Of a stretch of DNA of 38,629 nucleotides, positions 9,186-16,946 are shown one piece after another (the stretch's first letter is position 1; the number at the start of each line of letters is the position of its first letter). The stretch is from NCBI RefSeq assembly GCF_016862375.1, contig NZ_BOMV01000008.1, forward strand, positions 1 through 38,629, in the 5' to 3' direction. The stretch comes from Paractinoplanes rishiriensis (lineage in GTDB: Bacteria; Actinomycetota; Actinomycetes; Mycobacteriales; Micromonosporaceae). The notes below the pieces were generated by a model. It was not told where the DNA came from. It saw only the letters and a program-made list of their open reading frames with translations, and ran no database searches. A program made the position numbers and the translations under genes.

Positions 9186-9191
9186 ACGCTA
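9186..9191 (-). promoter_or_regulatory. -10 box TAGCGT of leaderless chitosanase gene
   Basis: Read on the minus strand, TAGCGT ends 6 nt before the ATG at 9179, and no Shine-Dalgarno is seen. Confidence 0.55.
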
Positions 9192-9239
9192 GGTCGGGCC
9201 GGGCCACCAGCGTTGGAGGATCGCGGAACACACCCGTAC

Positions 9240-9494
9240 CTACTTACGCTTGCGTCCCCGCAGCACCAGCAGCACGACCACCGCGATCACGGCGAGCACC
9301 GCCAGGCAGCAGATCAGGCCGAACACGCCGAAGAACCCGAAGCCGCGCCGCCGGGGCCGGGCCTTCACGGCCTCGATCGCGACGTCGGCCACACCGTTGC
9401 TTGCCGCCCAGGCGTGCACCGGCACCACCAGCGCGAGCGTCGCGCCGGTCACCGCCGCGGCCGCCCGGGACCACCATTTCACCACTACAGACAT
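9240..9494 (-). CDS. Small membrane or exported protein
   Basis: This is an 84-aa protein of unknown function. It has an N-terminal signal-like segment (about 7-27, ending near HAWAAS), a short polar middle (VADVAIEAVKARPRRR), and a C-terminal hydrophobic helix (about 55-77) ended by RGRKRK. This layout suggests a small cell-surface protein anchored with its tail inside. The start could be ATG 9494 or ATG 9503 (adding three residues). It lies just upstream of the chitosanase on the same strand, 60 nt away, and divergent from malQ. Confidence 0.6.
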   Translation of the reverse strand: MSVVVKWWSRAAAAVTGATLALVVPVHAWAASNGVADVAIEAVKARPRRRGFGFFGVFGLICCLAVLAVIAVVVLLVLRGRKRK

Positions 9495-9606
9495 GTGCCC
9501 CATCCTGACTGAGGTGCGCAAATACGGCCTCCGCAAACCCTTTTCCCCGCGTTGGCTCTCGATCGGGCAGGGTATGAGCAAGTGGGACGTAGTGGAAGGG
9601 GTGCGG

Positions 9607-11562
9607 ATGGACGCGGATCTGGTGACGCTGGCCGAGGCTCACGGCGTGGCCACCTGGTACGAGGACTGGCATCGGAAGCGCAAGGACGTCGAGGCGGCCT
9701 CGGTGATCGCCGTGCTCGGCCTGCTGGGCGTCGACGCGAGCACCCCGCGGGCGATCCGGTCCGCGCTGGCCGCGGTGCGCGAGCGGGACCGGCCGGGCCG
9801 GCTGCCGGGCACCGTGGTGGTCCGCGAGGGCTCCGCACGGGAGCTGCCCGGACCGGCCACCGTGCTGCTTGAGGACGGCACCACCAGGGACGCTCCGGCC
9901 GGGCTGCCGGACGACCTGCCGGTGGGCTGGCACCGGCTGCGGCACGGCGACCAGGACGTCGCCCTCATCGTGGTGCCCACCGAACTGCCCGCGCCGCCGG
10001 ACGCGTGGGGCTGGATGATCCAGCTGTACGCCCTGCACTCGGCGAAGTCCTGGGGCATGGGTGACCTGGGTGACCTGCGGGAGTTCCTGGTCACCTCGGG
10101 CGAGCCGGGCCTCATCCTGCTCAACCCGCTGCAGGCGATCACGCCGACGCTGCCGGTGCCGCCGTCGCCGTACGCGCCGTCCAGCCGCCGGTTCGCCAAC
10201 CCGCTCTACCTGCGGGTGGCCGACACGGCCGAGTACCGCCGGGCCGACCCGGCGCTGCGTGCCCACGTGGACGCCCTGAAACCGCACGTCGAGGGGCTGA
10301 TCGACTACAGCCGGGTCTGGCAGGCGAAACGGGCCGCGCTGGAGTTGCTCTGGCCGCTGGCCGGCGAGATCGACCTGGACGCCGACCCGGGCCTCACCGA
10401 CTTCGCCCGGTTCTGCGCGCTGGCCGAGCGGCACGGGCCGGACTGGCAGCAGTGGCCGGCCGAATACCGGCGACCAGACGCGCCGGCCGTCCGCGCCTTC
10501 CACAGCGACCGGGTCGCGTTCCACATCTGGTTGCAGCACCTGCTCGACCAGCAGCTGGCGGCCGCCAACGAGACCGCCCGGCAGCACGGGATGCCGGTCG
10601 GGATCGTGCACGACCTGCCGGTGAGCGCCGACCCGCACGGTGCCGACGGCTGGCTGCTCCAGGATGTGCTCGCGGCCGGTGCCCGGGCCGGTGCGCCGCC
10701 GGACGCGTTCAACCAGCTCGGCCAGGACTGGGGCTCCGCGGTCTGGCGGCCGGACCAGCTGATCGAGACCGGCTACGCGGCCTACCGGGACATGCTGCAA
10801 AGGATTTTCCGGTACGCGGGCGGGCTGCGCGTCGATCATGTGGCCGGCCTGTGGCGCATGTGGTGGGTGCCGCCGGGCATGGCCGCCTCGGAGGGCACGT
10901 ACGTGCACTACGACCCCGAGGCGATGCTCGGCATCCTGGCGCTGGAGGCGAGCCGGGCCGGCGCCGTGGTGATCGGCGAGGACCTGGGCACGGTGCTGCC
11001 CGAGGTCACCGAGGGTCTGGAGCGGACCAACATGCTCAGCTCGGCGGTGCTCTACTTCGTCAAGGACTACGACGACCCGGAACGCCCGTACCTGCCGGCC
11101 GCCGAATACCCGCGCAACGCACTGGCCACGGTGTCCACCCACGACCTGCCGACCGCCGCCGGCTTCCTGGCGGCGGAGCAGGTCAAGGTACGCGCGAAGC
11201 TGGGTCAGCTGGCCGGCACCGAGGAGGACGAACACCGGACCGCGGCCCGGGACCGGGCGCAGCTCGAGGAGATGCTCCAGGCCGAGGGGCTGATCGAGGA
11301 CGGCGCCTCGGACGACGAGATCGTGCTGGCGATGCACGAGTTCCTGGCCCGGACGCCGTGCCGGTTCGTCACCGCGTCGCTCTACGACGTGCTCGGCGAG
11401 ATCGACCAGCCGAACCTGCCGGGCACCGTGGACGAGTACCCGAACTGGCGGATGCCGCTGCGGCTTAGCCTGGAGCAGATCGCCGAGGACCCGCGGATTC
11501 ACCGGGTCGCCGCGATCCTCGCCGGCCGGCGAGCCGACGCAACGGAGGGGCGGGACCGATGA
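9607..11562 (+). CDS. malQ: 4-alpha-glucanotransferase (amylomaltase)
   Basis: This 651-aa cytoplasmic GH77 enzyme transfers alpha-1,4-glucan chains in maltodextrin and glycogen metabolism. After an N-terminal region of about 130 residues typical of actinobacterial MalQ, the barrel motifs appear in order: GWMIQLYALHSAKSWGMGDL and SPYAPSSRRFANPLYLRV for substrate binding, nucleophile D410 in LRVDHVAGLW, acid/base E458 in GEDLG, and transition-state D513 in STHDLPT. I chose ATG 9607 because GGAAGGG lies 6 nt upstream; ATG 9574 is in frame but lacks one. The stop overlaps the next small gene by 4 nt (ATGA), so the two are probably co-translated. Confidence 0.95.
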   Translation: MDADLVTLAEAHGVATWYEDWHRKRKDVEAASVIAVLGLLGVDASTPRAIRSALAAVRERDRPGRLPGTVVVREGSARELPGPATVLLEDGTTRDAPAGLPDDLPVGWHRLRHGDQDVALIVVPTELPAPPDAWGWMIQLYALHSAKSWGMGDLGDLREFLVTSGEPGLILLNPLQAITPTLPVPPSPYAPSSRRFANPLYLRVADTAEYRRADPALRAHVDALKPHVEGLIDYSRVWQAKRAALELLWPLAGEIDLDADPGLTDFARFCALAERHGPDWQQWPAEYRRPDAPAVRAFHSDRVAFHIWLQHLLDQQLAAANETARQHGMPVGIVHDLPVSADPHGADGWLLQDVLAAGARAGAPPDAFNQLGQDWGSAVWRPDQLIETGYAAYRDMLQRIFRYAGGLRVDHVAGLWRMWWVPPGMAASEGTYVHYDPEAMLGILALEASRAGAVVIGEDLGTVLPEVTEGLERTNMLSSAVLYFVKDYDDPERPYLPAAEYPRNALATVSTHDLPTAAGFLAAEQVKVRAKLGQLAGTEEDEHRTAARDRAQLEEMLQAEGLIEDGASDDEIVLAMHEFLARTPCRFVTASLYDVLGEIDQPNLPGTVDEYPNWRMPLRLSLEQIAEDPRIHRVAAILAGRRADATEGRDR

Positions 11563-11738
11563 GCTTCCTGGACAAGGCCAAGGACTTCCTGGACAAGCAC
11601 GACGAGCAGGTCGACCAGGCGCTGGAGAAGGTCGGCGACGAGGTCGACAAGCGCACCGGGCACAAGTACACCCAGCACATCGACCGGGGTGTCGACGAGG
11701 CCCAGAAGCGGACCGGCGAGGGCGACACGCGCCCCTAG
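11559..11738 (+). CDS. MT0933/Rv0909-type small antitoxin-like protein
   Basis: This 59-aa charged helical protein begins MSFLDKAKDFLDKHDEQVDQ and continues with KVGDEVDKRTGHKY, the pattern of the MT0933_antitox family (Rv0909 of Mycobacterium). In that family the antitoxin is paired with an SRPBCC-type toxin (Rv0910). No such toxin is adjacent here. The start overlaps the malQ stop (ATGA) and is preceded by GGAGGGGCGGG, so it is translated with malQ. It is probably an orphan relative with a non-toxin-antitoxin role, which is inference. Confidence 0.8.
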   Translation: MSFLDKAKDFLDKHDEQVDQALEKVGDEVDKRTGHKYTQHIDRGVDEAQKRTGEGDTRP

Positions 11739-11767
11739 CTTTCGTTCCGCTCGCCTTTGCGGGCGTC

Positions 11768-11782
11768 GGCGGTCGCGCCGCC
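11768..11782. terminator. Hairpin between convergent genes
   Basis: GGCGG-TCGCG-CCGCC lies between the antitoxin-like gene and the convergent gene at 11787. It has no U-tract, so it is only a candidate terminator. Confidence 0.35.
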
Positions 11783-11786
11783 GGCT

Positions 11787-12167
11787 TCAGCTGGCCAGGG
11801 GCGGGGGGCCCGGGTCGTCGTCGACGGCGAACAGCATCGGGTGCAGCGGCATGAAGGCGTCCCGCTGCCGGCACAGCGCCGGTGGCAGCAGCGACGAACG
11901 ATGCTGCGGGTGCTCGGCGCAGTGCCGCATCGCCCGGGCCACCGCGTCCGGGTGGTGCCGGCCGCCGCCGTACTCGCCGCAGCCCATGCAGTCCCAGCGC
12001 CAGAACGGCGGGCCGTCCTCGGCCTCGTGCCGCCGGATGCGGAGCGGGGGCCCGGCCTCCTGCTGCGCCGCGGCCAGTATCGCGGGCATCGCCACGACCG
12101 GCGGCGGTCCGGCCGGCCGGCGCGGCTCCACGCCGATGATCTGCGCGAGCACGTCGCTCGTCGACAC
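11787..12167 (-). CDS. Cys/His-containing hypothetical protein
   Basis: This 126-aa soluble protein of unknown function shows near-total G/C at third codon positions, supporting real coding. The centre holds WDCMGCGEYGGGRHHPDAVA, with C60 and C63 in a CxxC pair, histidines at 71-72, and H82/C83 further on, suggesting a metal-binding knuckle. The GTG start at 12167 has a strong GGAGG 7 nt upstream. It diverges from the spermidine-synthase-like gene. Confidence 0.72.
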   Translation of the reverse strand: MSTSDVLAQIIGVEPRRPAGPPPVVAMPAILAAAQQEAGPPLRIRRHEAEDGPPFWRWDCMGCGEYGGGRHHPDAVARAMRHCAEHPQHRSSLLPPALCRQRDAFMPLHPMLFAVDDDPGPPPLAS

Positions 12168-12315
12168 CGCCCACCTCCGTACCTCGTTTGGCGCCTCTCG
12201 CCGAACGCCAGTGTGGACCCTCGGATCCCAACCGTATGACCGTTTTGCAGGAGTTTGTCCCTCGAACCGGTGACCCGTCCGCTCCCGCCGTCATCCCGGA
12301 TCCGATACTGATCAC

Positions 12316-13167
12316 GTGGCACAGCGCAGGAGGTCCGACCGGATCGTCGAGACCGTGGCCTCCGGGATCGCCGAGCTCATCCCCGATGCCGATCGCGCCG
12401 GGGCGTACACCCTCCTGCTTGACGGCACCCCGCAGTCGCACGTCGACCTCGCCGATCCCACCCACCTGGAGTTCGAGTACATCCGCCGGATGGCCGCGGC
12501 GATCGACCTGATCGCGCCGCCCGGCCGGCCGCTGCGCGCGCTGCATCTCGGCGGCGGCGCGCTCACGCTGCCGCGCTACGTCGCGGTCACCCGGCCCGGC
12601 TCGCCCCAGCGGGTGGTGGAGATCGACGGACCGCTTGTCGAGGTGGTCCGGCGCGAGCTGCCATTTCCGGCAAAAGCATCAATTCGCGTACGCGTCGCGG
12701 ATGCGCGCGCCGCCCTCGAAGGTATCCGCGAAAGCGGCTACGACCTGGTGGTGCTGGACGTGTTCGCCGGCGCCCGGACACCCGCGCACCTGACCTCGGT
12801 CGAGTTCGTCCGCGAGGTGGCCCGGGTGCTCGACCCCGGTGGCTGGCTGGTCGCGAACGTCGCCGACGGGCCGCCGCTGCGGTTCGCCAAGGCCCAGGTG
12901 GCCACGATCCGGACCGCGCTGCCCTCGGCCTGCCTGGTGGCGGACGCCGCGGTGCTGCGCGGCCGGCGGTTCGGCAACCTCGTGGTGCTGGCCGGCCGCA
13001 CCCCGCCGCCGATCGCCGACCTGTCCCGGCGGGCCGCCGGCGACTGGTTCCCGGGTCGGGTGGAAACCGATCTCGATCGATTCGTCGGCGGCGCCGCACC
13101 CGTGACCGACGGTGCCGCGGTCGCCTCCCCCACCCCACCAGCGGGTCTGTTCAGTAACAGAAAGTGA
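12316..13167 (+). CDS. Spermidine synthase-like SAM-binding protein
   Basis: This 283-aa protein has the Rossmann core of the spermidine synthase family: LHLGGGALTLPRY (motif I), VVEIDGPLVEVV (acidic residue for the nucleoside), RVADARAAL, and YDLVVLDVF. The usual DSTDP-like catalytic loop after that strand is replaced by VFAGARTPAHL, so aminopropyl transfer is doubtful. Many actinobacterial proteins of this type are annotated only as spermidine synthase-like methyltransferases. The start is GTG 12316, with a -10-like GATACT 6 nt upstream and no Shine-Dalgarno. No membrane segments or polyamine genes are nearby. Confidence 0.8.
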   Translation: MAQRRRSDRIVETVASGIAELIPDADRAGAYTLLLDGTPQSHVDLADPTHLEFEYIRRMAAAIDLIAPPGRPLRALHLGGGALTLPRYVAVTRPGSPQRVVEIDGPLVEVVRRELPFPAKASIRVRVADARAALEGIRESGYDLVVLDVFAGARTPAHLTSVEFVREVARVLDPGGWLVANVADGPPLRFAKAQVATIRTALPSACLVADAAVLRGRRFGNLVVLAGRTPPPIADLSRRAAGDWFPGRVETDLDRFVGGAAPVTDGAAVASPTPPAGLFSNRK

Positions 13168-13175
13168 CCAGGAAT

Positions 13176-13204
13176 AGGCCGAAGGTCTTACATTTTTTCG
13201 GCCT
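13176..13204 (+). terminator. Hairpin after spermidine synthase-like gene
   Basis: AGGCCGAA (13176-13183) pairs perfectly with TTCGGCCT (13197-13204). The loop ends in a T run. It starts 9 nt after the stop codon and probably ends transcription of the upstream gene. Confidence 0.6.
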
Positions 13205-13215
13205 GTCGTGTAGCC

Positions 13216-13325
13216 GTCAGGAAATCCGGTGTGAATCGCGGCTGCTGACTTGTCCGCATCTATGTTGCACAGATGTAATCAACCAGACCGCGTCGAATGC
13301 GCGGCGCCGACTGGGGGGAAGGCGC
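13216..13325 (+). promoter_or_regulatory. Structured leader with cobalamin-riboswitch-like core
   Basis: GTCAG (13216-13220) pairs with CTGAC (13245-13249). The bases between read GAAATCCGGTGTGAATC and then CGGCTG, similar to the conserved cobalamin riboswitch core (GAA, CCGGTG, AATC, CTG). I do not see the rest of that riboswitch. A second imperfect hairpin (CATCT to AGATG) follows. GGGGGAAGG before ATG 13326 is a strong ribosome binding site. Confidence 0.25.
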
Positions 13326-14762
13326 ATGCCCGAGAAGTACTTCCTGTCAGCCACCGGCACCGACCTGGCCGGCACAGCGGGCCGCAGACGGGTGCTCTGG
13401 AGCGGGCGGTGCGCGGTCGCCGAGTATGCGTTCGAACAGCCAAACTCCCTGCCCAGGTGGACTCTGCCCGAGGAGACCGAGGTCGTCGTCACCGAGGACC
13501 GGGTGATCTACCGCGACACCGAAACCGGCGCCACCGGCGAGCTGCGCTGGCCCTGGCCCCAGCACCTGCGCGTCCAACCCGGCAACCGCGACACCGGCCG
13601 CTCCGCCACGGTCACGCAGATCCAGCTGGTCTGCGCCGGCCCCGCCGAGACGTTCCCCGCCCTGGTCTTCGCCGGCGGCGACATAGCCACGGTGCGTGAC
13701 GCCGACCGCCTAGCCAACGTGTTACGCCAGGCCATCGCCCGCTACCGCGTAGAGCACGCCGTCGAGCTGGGCGTCTCCGCACCGCACGTGCGCATGCTGT
13801 CCCGCCTGGTGATCGGCCCCGAGTTCAACAACTACCAGGGCGGCGAGGGCCAGACGATCTCCCTGCTGGGCGCCCTGACGGTCGAGCCGCCGGTCACCGC
13901 CCGCCAGTCGGCGGTCTACGGCGTGCCGCCGGAACCACTGCCCCCCGGCTATGCGTTCGACACCACGCCGGCGTACGGCACTCCCGCGTACGGTTACGAC
14001 CCGGGCGCGGCGGCGTACGTGTCAGACTCCCGGCCGCCGGCGGGCTACATCCACAACAATGGCGCACACGCGTACGCGGCCGGTCCCGTCGAGGCGCCCT
14101 CGGGCTACGACACATACGGCGCCCACGCCGCCGACCGCCTCCCGTCCGCCGACAGCATCCCCGCTGCCAACGGCATCCTGGCGGCGGGCAGCGCTCCCAC
14201 CAGCATTCCGGCTCCCACCAGCATTCCGGCCCCCGCCAGCATTCCGGCCCCCGCCAGCATTCCGGCCCCCACCAGCCCTGCTGCCACCAGCAGCGGCCTG
14301 CCCGCCACCGGCGGCGTTCCCACCACCCCGGCGCCCGGATACGCGCCACCGGCCGGCACCCCCGGTTGGCCGTTGGCAGGTCACCCGGAGTTCGGCGCCA
14401 CCCCGCCGCAGGCGCTGCGCCCCGGCTTCGACACCGAGACCACCCGGCACCCCGCCCGCCCGGCCGACGAAGCCACCTTGCGCGGCACTCCCGACCTCGA
14501 AGCGCGCGCCGCCGAACTGGCAGCCCGGGTGGCCAGTCTGGTCTCCACCGGCGCCGACCTGGAGCGCTACCAGCAGACGGCCAACCTCTCCAGCTACCTG
14601 CACACAGCGACCGCACCCGCCCCCGCCGCCGACCGAGCCGAAAAAATCCGCCGCACCGCAGCCCGCCTGGCGGCTAATTCCGCCCGCGGCCGCACGGTAG
14701 CCCCACGCCGCAGCCCCGAGGACGACCTGGCCCACCCGTACCGCACAGACCCGAGCCGCTAG
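13326..14762 (+). CDS. Actinobacterial hypothetical with Pro/Ala repeats
   Basis: This 478-aa protein is not recognised. Residues about 1-195 look globular (FSATGTDLAG-like opening, ELRWPWPQHLRVQPG, LVIGPEFNNYQGGEGQTISL) and may form a pleckstrin-like beta domain. The middle (200-400) is low-complexity, rich in Tyr, Pro, Ala and Gly, and contains SIPAPx repeats. The C-terminus (about 400-478) is predicted helical (DLEARAAELAARVASL). No signal peptide or membrane helix is seen, so it is probably cytoplasmic. The start is ATG 13326 behind GGGGGAAGG. Confidence 0.75.
   Translation: MPEKYFLSATGTDLAGTAGRRRVLWSGRCAVAEYAFEQPNSLPRWTLPEETEVVVTEDRVIYRDTETGATGELRWPWPQHLRVQPGNRDTGRSATVTQIQLVCAGPAETFPALVFAGGDIATVRDADRLANVLRQAIARYRVEHAVELGVSAPHVRMLSRLVIGPEFNNYQGGEGQTISLLGALTVEPPVTARQSAVYGVPPEPLPPGYAFDTTPAYGTPAYGYDPGAAAYVSDSRPPAGYIHNNGAHAYAAGPVEAPSGYDTYGAHAADRLPSADSIPAANGILAAGSAPTSIPAPTSIPAPASIPAPASIPAPTSPAATSSGLPATGGVPTTPAPGYAPPAGTPGWPLAGHPEFGATPPQALRPGFDTETTRHPARPADEATLRGTPDLEARAAELAARVASLVSTGADLERYQQTANLSSYLHTATAPAPAADRAEKIRRTAARLAANSARGRTVAPRRSPEDDLAHPYRTDPSR
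14202..14273 (+). repeat. 18-bp tandem repeat, four copies
   Basis: Four head-to-tail copies of an 18-bp unit AGCATTCCGGCCCCCGCC, with 0-3 changes, encode SIPAPA or SIPAPT units inside the gene. Copy number is likely variable between strains. Confidence 0.85.
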
Positions 14763-15119
14763 ACAGCGCCCGAGGTCCGCACGATTCCGTTCCACCCGCC
14801 GCGGACTGGCAAATCACGGTGACCGTCGCCGCCGACCACGGGGGTCGCGGCCACCTTCTTGGCTTGCAACCCCGAATCTTGGTGCGGTGGAGACGCGAAT
14901 CTCAAGTCCCGCCCGGCAGTACGGCGCTCGCCCATGCCTTCCCTCGGCGTCCAGCTAAAGGGCTTTTGTCGGATATGTGCCCGATGAGCTGCCGCATCAT
15001 GCGACGACAGGGCCGAGATGGTGGTCCACAACTGTTCGGATCACGGCACTTGCCGGGCCTGCCGCGGGACTTGGCTTAACGCGTACGTCTGCTTGGTTTT
15101 GATCTTTTGCAGTTCTGGC
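14763..15119. other. Intergenic stretch, no supported gene
   Basis: About 360 bases with short open frames in several directions but no consistent third-position bias, no start with ribosome binding site and no recognisable product. The 3' end is AT-richer and leads into the promoter of the DUF4240 gene. Confidence 0.45.
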
Positions 15120-15125
15120 TACCCT
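15120..15125 (+). promoter_or_regulatory. -10 box TACCCT of leaderless DUF4240 gene
   Basis: TACCCT ends 6 nt before the GTG at 15132, and no Shine-Dalgarno is present. A TTGATC at 15099-15104 may be the -35. Confidence 0.5.
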
Positions 15126-15131
15126 GCGTGG

Positions 15132-15689
15132 GTGATCCAATTCTGGGAGCTGATCGAGGAGTCCGCGGGGCATCGGGATCGCACGGACTGGATTGCCTGG
15201 CGGCTCAACTCGATGGCGGCCCCGGAGATCGTGGGGTTTGAGGTCGGGCTTATCGAGGCTCGGCGGCAGGCTGAGACGTGGACCATGTACGGGGCGGCCT
15301 GCCGGATCATGTCGGGGCTGTGTTCGATGGACGGGTTCTGGTATTTCCTGCCGTGGTTGACCGGGTTGGGTAAGTCGACGTTTGAGCTGGTGGCGCTGGA
15401 GCCGGACGTGCTCGCGGAGGTGCCCGAGGTGCGGCGGCTCGCGGAGTTGACCATGGATCGGTGGACGGATGACGACTGGCCGCAGTGGGAGGACCTCAAC
15501 TACGCCGGCCGGGGGGCCTATGACGCGGTGACCGGGGAGGACGAGGGGATTCTCGACGCGCTGGCGGCGCTCGGGTACGCCTATCCGGAGGACCCCGAGC
15601 CGACCGGGGAGCGCTGGGACTTCGACGACGATGCCGAGATGGTCCGGCGGCTGCCCCGGCTCAGCGCGCTGTTCCCGCTGACCCGCTGA
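15132..15689 (+). CDS. DUF4240 domain protein
   Basis: This 185-aa soluble protein starts VIQFWELIEES and matches DUF4240 through the FWELIEES opening, the EIVGFEVGL helix, the AACRIMSGLCSMDGFWYFLPWL core and the following LTGLGKSTFELV. The family is widespread in actinobacteria and has no assigned biochemical role, though members are often near immunity or contact-dependent systems. A longer open frame upstream would add CRACRGTW-like residues, but the -10 box argues for GTG 15132. It is convergent with the TerC gene, 36 nt away. Confidence 0.85.
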   Translation: MIQFWELIEESAGHRDRTDWIAWRLNSMAAPEIVGFEVGLIEARRQAETWTMYGAACRIMSGLCSMDGFWYFLPWLTGLGKSTFELVALEPDVLAEVPEVRRLAELTMDRWTDDDWPQWEDLNYAGRGAYDAVTGEDEGILDALAALGYAYPEDPEPTGERWDFDDDAEMVRRLPRLSALFPLTR

Positions 15690-15725
15690 CCCGGACGCAC
15701 CGGGCCGTGACGCGCGCCCGCCCGG

Positions 15726-16934
15726 CTAAGCGCGCGCGTAACACCGCCCAGCCGCCACCCGCTCGTCGTGGACCTCGTGGGCCCTCCGCAGCAGCGCCAT
15801 CAGCTCGGACTCCGCGCGGATTCTGGCCCGGTATTTCTCGGGGAGGGTCTTGATGTGGGCCTCCTCGTTCAGGAGGCGGTGGAAGATCTCGTCGCAGTAG
15901 TTCGGGTCGGTTTCGATGTCCAGGAACTCGTTGGCGTGGCGGCGGGCAGCGGCCACGTACATCTGCGCTCGGCCCTTCGGGCTCAGCAGCGACACCACGA
16001 CGGTGAGCAGCAGTATGCCGACGATCAGGATCAGCGAGAGCAGGGTGGGGATCTCGGTGGCGTGGATCGTTTCGCCGTCGTTGATGAACGGGACGTTGTT
16101 CTCGTGCATCGCGTGCAGGATCAGCTTGACGCCGATCAGCGCCAGGATCGCGGCCAGGCCGTAGGACAGGTAGACGAGCCGGTCCAGCAGGCCGTCGATC
16201 AGGAAGTACAGCTGGCGCAGGCCCATCAGCGAGAACGCCGTGGCGGTGAAGACCAGGTAGGTGTTCTGGGTCAGGCCGAAGATCGCCGGGATCGAGTCGA
16301 GCGCGAACAGGATGTCGGTGCCGCCGATCGCGACCATGACCAGCAACATCGGGGTGAGCACGCGGCGGCCGTTCTCATAGGTGAACAGCTTGTCGCCGTC
16401 GTAGGTCTCGGACGTGTGCAGGAACCGGCGGGCCAGGCGGATCACGAAGTTGTTGGGCGGTTCGTCGTCGTCGGTGCCGTGGCCTTTCAGCAGGTTGCCC
16501 GCGGTCATCAGCAGGATCAGCCCAAAAAGATAAAAGATCCAGGCGAACGAGTTGATCAGGGCGGCACCGAGCGCGATGAAGCCGGTCCGCGCGATCAACG
16601 AGACGACGATGCCGAACAGCAGCACCTTCTGCTGGTCGGCCCGCGGCACCTTGAAGCTGGTCAGCAGCAGCAGGAAGACAAAGAGGTTGTCGACCGACAG
16701 CGCCTCCTCGGTGATGTAGCCGGCGAAGTACTCGGCGCCCATCTGCCCGCCGCCGAAGATCGTCACGCCGAGCCCGAACAGCAGCGCGATCGACACGTAG
16801 ATGCCGGTCCAGCGGGCCGCCTCACCGATCGTCGGGATGTGCGCCTTACGGACGTGGAAGAAGAAGTCGAACAGCAGCAGACCGACGATGCCGGCCACGG
16901 TCAGCAGCCACACCAGACCCGACACATCCTGCAT
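15726..16934 (-). CDS. TerC/Alx family integral membrane protein
   Basis: This 402-aa protein has about nine membrane helices and the two TerC signatures: EEALSVDNLFVFLLLL and FALDSIPAIFGLT, each with an acidic residue inside a helix that is thought to bind metal. Family members are linked to tellurite resistance, manganese export and metal loading of exported enzymes. The C-terminal tail (about 335-402) is soluble and charged. ATG 16934 lies 6 nt after TAGGAT, which overlaps the stop codon of the upstream pentapeptide gene. Metal and direction of transport cannot be told. Confidence 0.93.
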   Translation of the reverse strand: MQDVSGLVWLLTVAGIVGLLLFDFFFHVRKAHIPTIGEAARWTGIYVSIALLFGLGVTIFGGGQMGAEYFAGYITEEALSVDNLFVFLLLLTSFKVPRADQQKVLLFGIVVSLIARTGFIALGAALINSFAWIFYLFGLILLMTAGNLLKGHGTDDDEPPNNFVIRLARRFLHTSETYDGDKLFTYENGRRVLTPMLLVMVAIGGTDILFALDSIPAIFGLTQNTYLVFTATAFSLMGLRQLYFLIDGLLDRLVYLSYGLAAILALIGVKLILHAMHENNVPFINDGETIHATEIPTLLSLILIVGILLLTVVVSLLSPKGRAQMYVAAARRHANEFLDIETDPNYCDEIFHRLLNEEAHIKTLPEKYRARIRAESELMALLRRAHEVHDERVAAGRCYARA

Positions 16935-16940
16935 TCGCTC

Positions 16941-16946
16941 ATCCTA
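16941..16946 (-). promoter_or_regulatory. -10 box TAGGAT of leaderless terC-like gene
   Basis: On the minus strand TAGGAT ends 6 nt before ATG 16934. Its TAG is also the stop codon of the upstream pentapeptide-repeat gene. Confidence 0.5.

Noticed and set aside
9244..12546. 1100-aa minus-strand open frame opposite malQ
   Set aside because: It spans malQ and several other genes; high GC removes stops on the antisense strand.
14819..15079. 86-aa open frame between genes
   Set aside because: No ribosome binding site, mixed third-position use and no recognisable sequence.
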